Assembly (NCBI RefSeq): GCF_003589595.1
Contig: NW_020653333.1
Coordinates: 1,327,603-1,391,602 of the forward strand
Source: Hyposmocoma kahamanoa
Lineage: Eukaryota; Arthropoda; Insecta; Lepidoptera; Cosmopterigidae
Direction of reading: 5' to 3'
Length of the DNA stretch: 64,000 nucleotides
The notes under the pieces are model-generated. The model ran no database searches. It saw nothing but the letters and a program-made list of their open reading frames with translations, and was not told the DNA's origin. Both the position numbers and the translations under genes were made by a program. Shown here in pieces: positions 59,851-64,000 of this stretch (position 1 is the stretch's first letter; every line of letters starts with the position of its first letter).

Positions 59851-60222
59851 ACTTATCCACTTACAGGTTACACATGAGTGTGTGGACCTTACCTCTACAT
59901 TATGTTGCACACAAAGAAAACTATCTCATCCTTTCTTACAAATGCAAATGAAGTCGAATTCCTAGTCCACTGTATGTTCCATTGCATCTTTTGTCTTTCG
60001 GATCTGTTGTATAACACATTCAATAGAAGAGGGTAACGAACCTAGATACAGACATTGGCTGTTTTGAATTTTCCTTTGCGTACAATTTTAAATCTCTATA
60101 TTCTAGTACATGAATGCCAGTTTACTGTATATTCACGACTGTGTCCCTATGGGATAGGCAGAGACTACGGACTTCTAATTACTACAATCCTTAACTCTTT
60201 AGTTTACTCTCCTCGCATAAGC
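59851..60222. other. No recognised feature
   Basis: Spacer. Confidence 0.4.
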
Positions 60223-60466
60223 TTTTTTTTATGATACCTAGTGATGGAATGAAAAAGTCATGCGCCTGGTGACACGCCTGTCGCTTAATTCGCAAGAGCT
60301 TAGAGCTAAACGGCTCTGCCTATGCGCCCATCACCCTGGGACTTGACTCTTACCCTTCAAAACAGGAACGCAGTAATGCTCACATTACTGCTTGGCAGCA
60401 GAAATAGGTAAGGTGGCAGTACATCCCTGGGCGAACTCTTTCACAAGGAGCTCTCCTGCTACTACA
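60223..60466 (-). repeat. Rep-A with internal deletions
   Basis: TTTTTTTTATGATACCTAGTG to AAGGAGCTCTCCTGCTACT. It has lost the ATCTGAGGGGCACTG block and part of TTTCACCAGCACC. Confidence 0.9.
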
Positions 60467-61186
60467 AGTAAGTACCTATGTGAGTAGCTAAAAACATCTA
60501 CCTATTACATTATTATTTAATGCTTTAAAGAGCTCCTAGATGCAACAAACAATACATACCAGCTACAATTTCGAGTATTACCACAAATCTCTAACATTGG
60601 TTGAGAAAAAAAAGTAAGGCAGTTTAGAAGTTTCATTTGCCACCAAGTTAACGGGCAAAAAAAGTAAATTCAATTCCAGCTTCCGAAATTGAATTTGCGT
60701 GAACGGAATTTTTAAATCTGTTCTTTTGTAATTCTATTTCGGAAGGTCACGAATTTAAATGAATGAATGAATTAAATACTCATTATAGCACTAATTTGAA
60801 TACTTAAATCCGTCTGAACGATTGACAATGACAAAAGGTTGATTGTATAATCGTACTAATTTAATTGATAAGGAAATAGTAATGGCTAGTGATATTAGGT
60901 AATATTATTTTTACCCGTAGAATAAAGTGCAGCTTTCTTTTCAACCTTATTAATAATCGTTTTGGTAGTATGTGATTATGGAGTACGCAGAGCAATTATT
61001 CTGCTCTAACCGAATACTTAAGGCTCAAAATCGGTCAGTCCGATTACGCGGTTACGAAACGCGAACTAGATTGCGTCGCATTTGATTTTGAAAAGAGAAA
61101 ACAAAAAACTGAGAAATATTTTTTTTTATTGCATGGCAAATACAATTATTTGCTATGCAATAAAAAAAACACGTGATAAAATAATT
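60467..61186. other. AT-rich stretch with small inversions
   Basis: TTTATTGCATGGCAAATAC / TTTGCTATGCAATAAAAAA at 61126-61170 form a ~14 bp-arm hairpin. TTCCGAAATTGAATTTGCG / CTATTTCGGAAGG also pair in part near 60680-60746. Confidence 0.5.
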
Positions 61187-61459
61187 AAGTAGCAGCACGT
61201 TGTGAAATAGTTCGTCCAGGGAAGTACTGCCACCTTACCTATTTCTATCGTCAAGCAGTAATGTCAACATTACTGTGTTCCGGTTTTGAAGGATAAGGGT
61301 GCTGGTGAAATTACAGGCACATGGGACTTGTCAACTTATGTCTCAGGGGGACGGACGTAGTGCAGTGCGACTTAAAGCTCTGAGTGGCACTGCATCTGTT
61401 ATGGACAGGCGTGTAGCTGACTTGCGCGTCCCGTCACTTGATATTATAAAAAAAATACA
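61187..61459 (+). repeat. Rep-A copy
   Basis: AGTAGCAGCACGTTGTG to CCGTCACTTGATATTATAAAAAAAATAC. Small deletions around CAGTGGCAGTGCCCCTCAG. Confidence 0.92.
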
Positions 61460-61884
61460 AATTGATAACATGTCAAATAGCTCTACGACTTAGATACAGG
61501 GAATATATGACGCACTGCTATTACAATAGTGTTGTAACTCAAAATATGTGAAATACAAAATTATATTGCCGCTGAACGTAAAATTTGATACTCTACACGT
61601 CATAAAACCGACGTTAGAATATTGTAAAAAACAAAAGATATGTACTGAACTCAGAATGAGACAAATTTTGTGAGCTTGCCCTAGACAAAACAGTCGTTAG
61701 TCAGAAATATTTATATTATTTACATACATAATATTATACATTATATTATTTGTTATTATAATATATACGTAGGTTTATTACGTATGTATAATAAGTATGT
61801 TTATATTATGTTATTTATTTATACCATACAAGTTATCGATTAGCTTTCTAGTATATTGTTCTTCTTGTTTAAGTGTAGCACCAA
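61460..61884. other. AT-rich stretch, nothing recognised
   Basis: TATATTATTTACATACATAAT-type sequence with many short palindromes. Confidence 0.5.
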
Positions 61885-62010
61885 CCTATTGTGTTTTTTT
61901 TCTGTTTGGCCCAATGGTTGACTGGTAGAGAATGCCTTATGGCATTAAGTCTGCCATTTGTACTTCAGTGTTTTGTACAATAAAGTTTAAATAAATAAAT
62001 ATTAAACTAT
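61885..62010 (+). mobile_element. LINE 3' end with AATAAAG signal
   Basis: TTGGCCCAATGGTTGACTGG, TAGAGAATGCCTTATGGC, ATTAAGTCTGCCATTTG and TGTACAATAAAGTTTAAATA followed by AAATAAAT. I recognise this as a common lepidopteran non-LTR 3' end (memory). 5'-truncated with no coding part. Confidence 0.7.
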
Positions 62011-63109
62011 TTTATTTCTTTTTATTTTATATTAAATAATTTCGCAAGTAGAAAATTGTTTAGAGTCTGTAATAAACTTTAACCTGTACATAAATTTTAA
62101 TTATCTTTCACGGGTAGTGTGTAATTAGTTTTTCATCGATTCTGAAAAAATACACTTTTTTAATTAGTAGGTACACTGTTGTAAACTCAAAATTTTATGT
62201 AACTTATTTGAGAATCAAAATAGGGAATTGTCAAATAGTTTATACTACAATTATGATTAAATTTATACATTGTAAAGCTATGATTATGGAAGAACGGCGT
62301 TTTCTATCAAAGGCATAACAATACTTAAAAGGAGACTCGCTTAGAGAAATAAGCTATTATTATTATTATGAACTTCATAATACATTTCCCTCGCTGAAAT
62401 TCAGCCATATAGCCCATAATGATTGGGAACACACAAAAAAATATTAAACAAGCACAAGGGTACGCACGCACGAACGCACGTACATCACACAGATCTGAGC
62501 AAAGACGACACAAATTTTATAAAAGTGCAACGGACGATTGTAAAGTACATAAATACACTTAGAAACACTTAATCTAAAGAAATTATTATCTAAGTCTTGT
62601 GCAGCATACACAATTGTATAATACAAAAATTCTACAAGCAAAGAATACCTTATAATAACAATTTATTAGATTAGATATATTAAAAACCGCCCAAATAAAT
62701 GTTATCCCATATTAGGTGGTAGAACTACGCAGATGGCGACACCATACAACTTCAGGCTCAGCACTATATAGCGCTATGTATGTAGCGCTACAAACCGCAA
62801 CCCACAAGGCCGTATCTTTTCTAAACTAAGATGTTATTCGTTTCCTGGTAAATTGAGTGGGCTAGTATTTTTAAACTGAAACAATAACTTATTCCATTTG
62901 ATTTACTACCAAATACAAAACGGTATAAAGTTTAAGTTTCATCATCATAAAAACTACACATTTTTATGGTAACTGGATTGACTGACGGAAAGCTGTTAAG
63001 GCGAGGTATTTCAACAAGAGATTATTATTACTATTATTATTAATACGAATAAAATAAGAACTGGTGCAGAAAATTTAAAATAGATCCGACATCGACCAGT
63101 GCCCAATGG
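62011..63109. other. 1.1 kb AT-rich stretch, nothing recognised
   Basis: TATATAGCGCTATGTATGTAGCGCTA at 62765 is a small nested palindrome. No gene signal. Confidence 0.45.
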
Positions 63110-63530
63110 CAATTGACGGGGTAGCGAGCGCCGCGGCGTGTTATTACACCGCTGGCTAAATTGCAAATTTTAATAATACAATAAAAAGAAAAATCTCCAT
63201 ATACTGCATAGGTATCACCCTCTTCAAACCAAAGTACTAGGCGAGCAGACGTGGTCAAGAGTTGATAGCCGAGATTAGAGCATGATTCATTATCGAAGGA
63301 GCGAACTATTTGAATCACGAGTCGTGTTGAAAGACGAGCCTGAATTCCGATTGGCAATTTGTAAACAACAGTTCTTGTTAATGAACGGAATGAAGACACA
63401 AATGGTCTTTGTAAATACAAAAACTGAAAACCTATTTATGGTGTTAAAATACTATGTGTATAATATAATAATATATCAGAGGCGTAAAAAATTTTTCTTG
63501 GTAATTCGTTTTTACCAAGAAAAATGTTAA
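63110..63530. other. Opposed ORFs, unassigned
   Basis: A 126-codon minus frame (63040-63420) and an 82-codon plus frame (63282-63530; ESRVVLKDEPEFRLAICKQQ) overlap. Neither shows a domain. The plus frame has plausible composition but no start context or partner exon. Confidence 0.2.
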
Positions 63531-63625
63531 CCTTAACATTTTGAAGAAACAAAAACACTTTAACAAAAATTTAAATTAAAAAGGCGCCTTGGTTAAAAAT
63601 GCAACACTTAATGTGCACACAAGCC

Positions 63626-63862
63626 TGCCTCCGTGGCCGAACGGTTACCATGCCGGACTGCCACGCAGAGGTCCCAGGTTCGATTCCCGGGCCGGGAGAA
63701 ATGTTTGTATGGCCTACATTTATTTCTCCCGTGAGTTTGGGTGTAATTTGTGGTTGTCTATGTGTGTGTCCATGGCACCCGCGACACAGGGTTTCCCTAG
63801 TGCGGGGCTATGTTGAGTGTGTGCGTTATTTAAAAAAAAAAAAAAAGAAAAAAAAAAAAAAA
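63626..63862 (+). mobile_element. Rep-B SINE with A-rich tail
   Basis: TGGCCGAACGG and GGTTCGATTCC intact, body CCTACATTTATTTCTCCCG and GGCACCCGCGACACAGGG, ending GTGTGTGCGTTATTT then about 30 A with one G. The head and body match the 29617 copy almost base for base, which suggests recent activity. The tail differs from (TTA)n. Confidence 0.95.
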
Positions 63863-64000
63863 CAAGATACTAGTCCACTTCATTTCACACTTAACTTATT
63901 CTGCATATAAAATAACTATAGTTTTCAAAGTAATTTACTACATTTCGTGCTGCACGTCGCGATACGAAAGTTTATTATCAAACAAACTCATGAATGCTAA
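63863..64000. other. Window end, nothing recognised
   Basis: Short AT-rich sequence. Confidence 0.4.

Noticed and set aside
1..64000. A bacterial-style operon, prophage or defence system
   Set aside because: No dense coding, no ribosome-binding-site pattern and no such protein families. Every structured signal fits eukaryotic, lepidopteran-type mobile DNA.

Overview
The window looks like repeat-dense, gene-poor nuclear DNA from a moth or butterfly (Lepidoptera). The reasons are strong AT-richness, no bacterial-style gene packing, no convincing host gene model, and mobile-element signatures that I recognise from memory as lepidopteran: a tRNA-derived SINE with an (ATT)n tail, a second tRNA-headed SINE ending in ATGATGATG, the 'TTGCCCGCGAC' element, and Jockey/CR1-like and RTE-like LINE ends. 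No species can be named. Family labels below (Rep-A, Rep-B and so on) are mine. They rest on reading repeated copies against each other inside the window, not on a database.

Main families. Rep-A is a ~300 bp element with a fixed 5' end (AGTAGCAGTAGAGCTCC) and an A-rich 3' end (CACTTGATATNATAAAAAA); about 33 copies or fragments lie on both strands. Rep-B is a tRNA-derived SINE (7 copies). Rep-C is a second tRNA-headed SINE (5 copies or pieces). Rep-D is a ~300 bp element with inverted ends ACCGACYTCAAAA. Rep-E and Rep-P are foldback elements with long inverted arms. Rep-G, L, M, N, Q and R are further MITE-like or unclassified families. Rep-H is the TTGCCCGCGAC element. Rep-K is a LINE 3' tail. 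Five elements carry TTA/TAA target duplications or TWA-compatible ends (PIF/Harbinger-like), one is hAT-like with an 8 bp duplication, and one is Tc1/mariner-like with TA.

Layout. 0-10 kb: Rep-A copies, a Jockey-like ORF2 end with its tail (4.26-4.98 kb), an RTE-like ORF split by MITE Rep-G (6.87-7.39 kb), and Rep-A nested in Rep-D (7.71-8.18 kb). 10-22 kb: three Jockey-like 3' ends, one holding a 43 bp-arm hairpin and one split by a foldback with a 13 bp duplication; a MITE inside Rep-H; an hAT-like element with its own nested MITE. 22-33 kb: Tc1-like, Rep-Q and TTA/TAA elements, including a 1.2 kb Harbinger-like element with a MADF-like coding remnant. 33-45 kb: Rep-L, a duplicated Rep-A+Rep-M block, a Rep-M/Rep-N/Rep-M inverted structure, a THAP-like first exon (40.17 kb), a 32 bp minisatellite and a reverse-transcriptase fragment. 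45-64 kb: a 106 bp tandem array with alternating unit types (48.2-48.7 kb), Rep-D nested in Rep-A (55.0-55.6 kb), two palindromic Rep-E copies, several near-full Rep-A copies and a terminal Rep-B.

Coding content. The only protein-like signals are transposon remnants (Jockey-like, RTE-like, RT palm), a MADF-like N-terminus, a THAP-like exon, and one unassigned 60-codon ORF near 21.5 kb. Genes therefore do not form a pathway here. What can be read is a history of nested insertions, which gives relative ages for the families.
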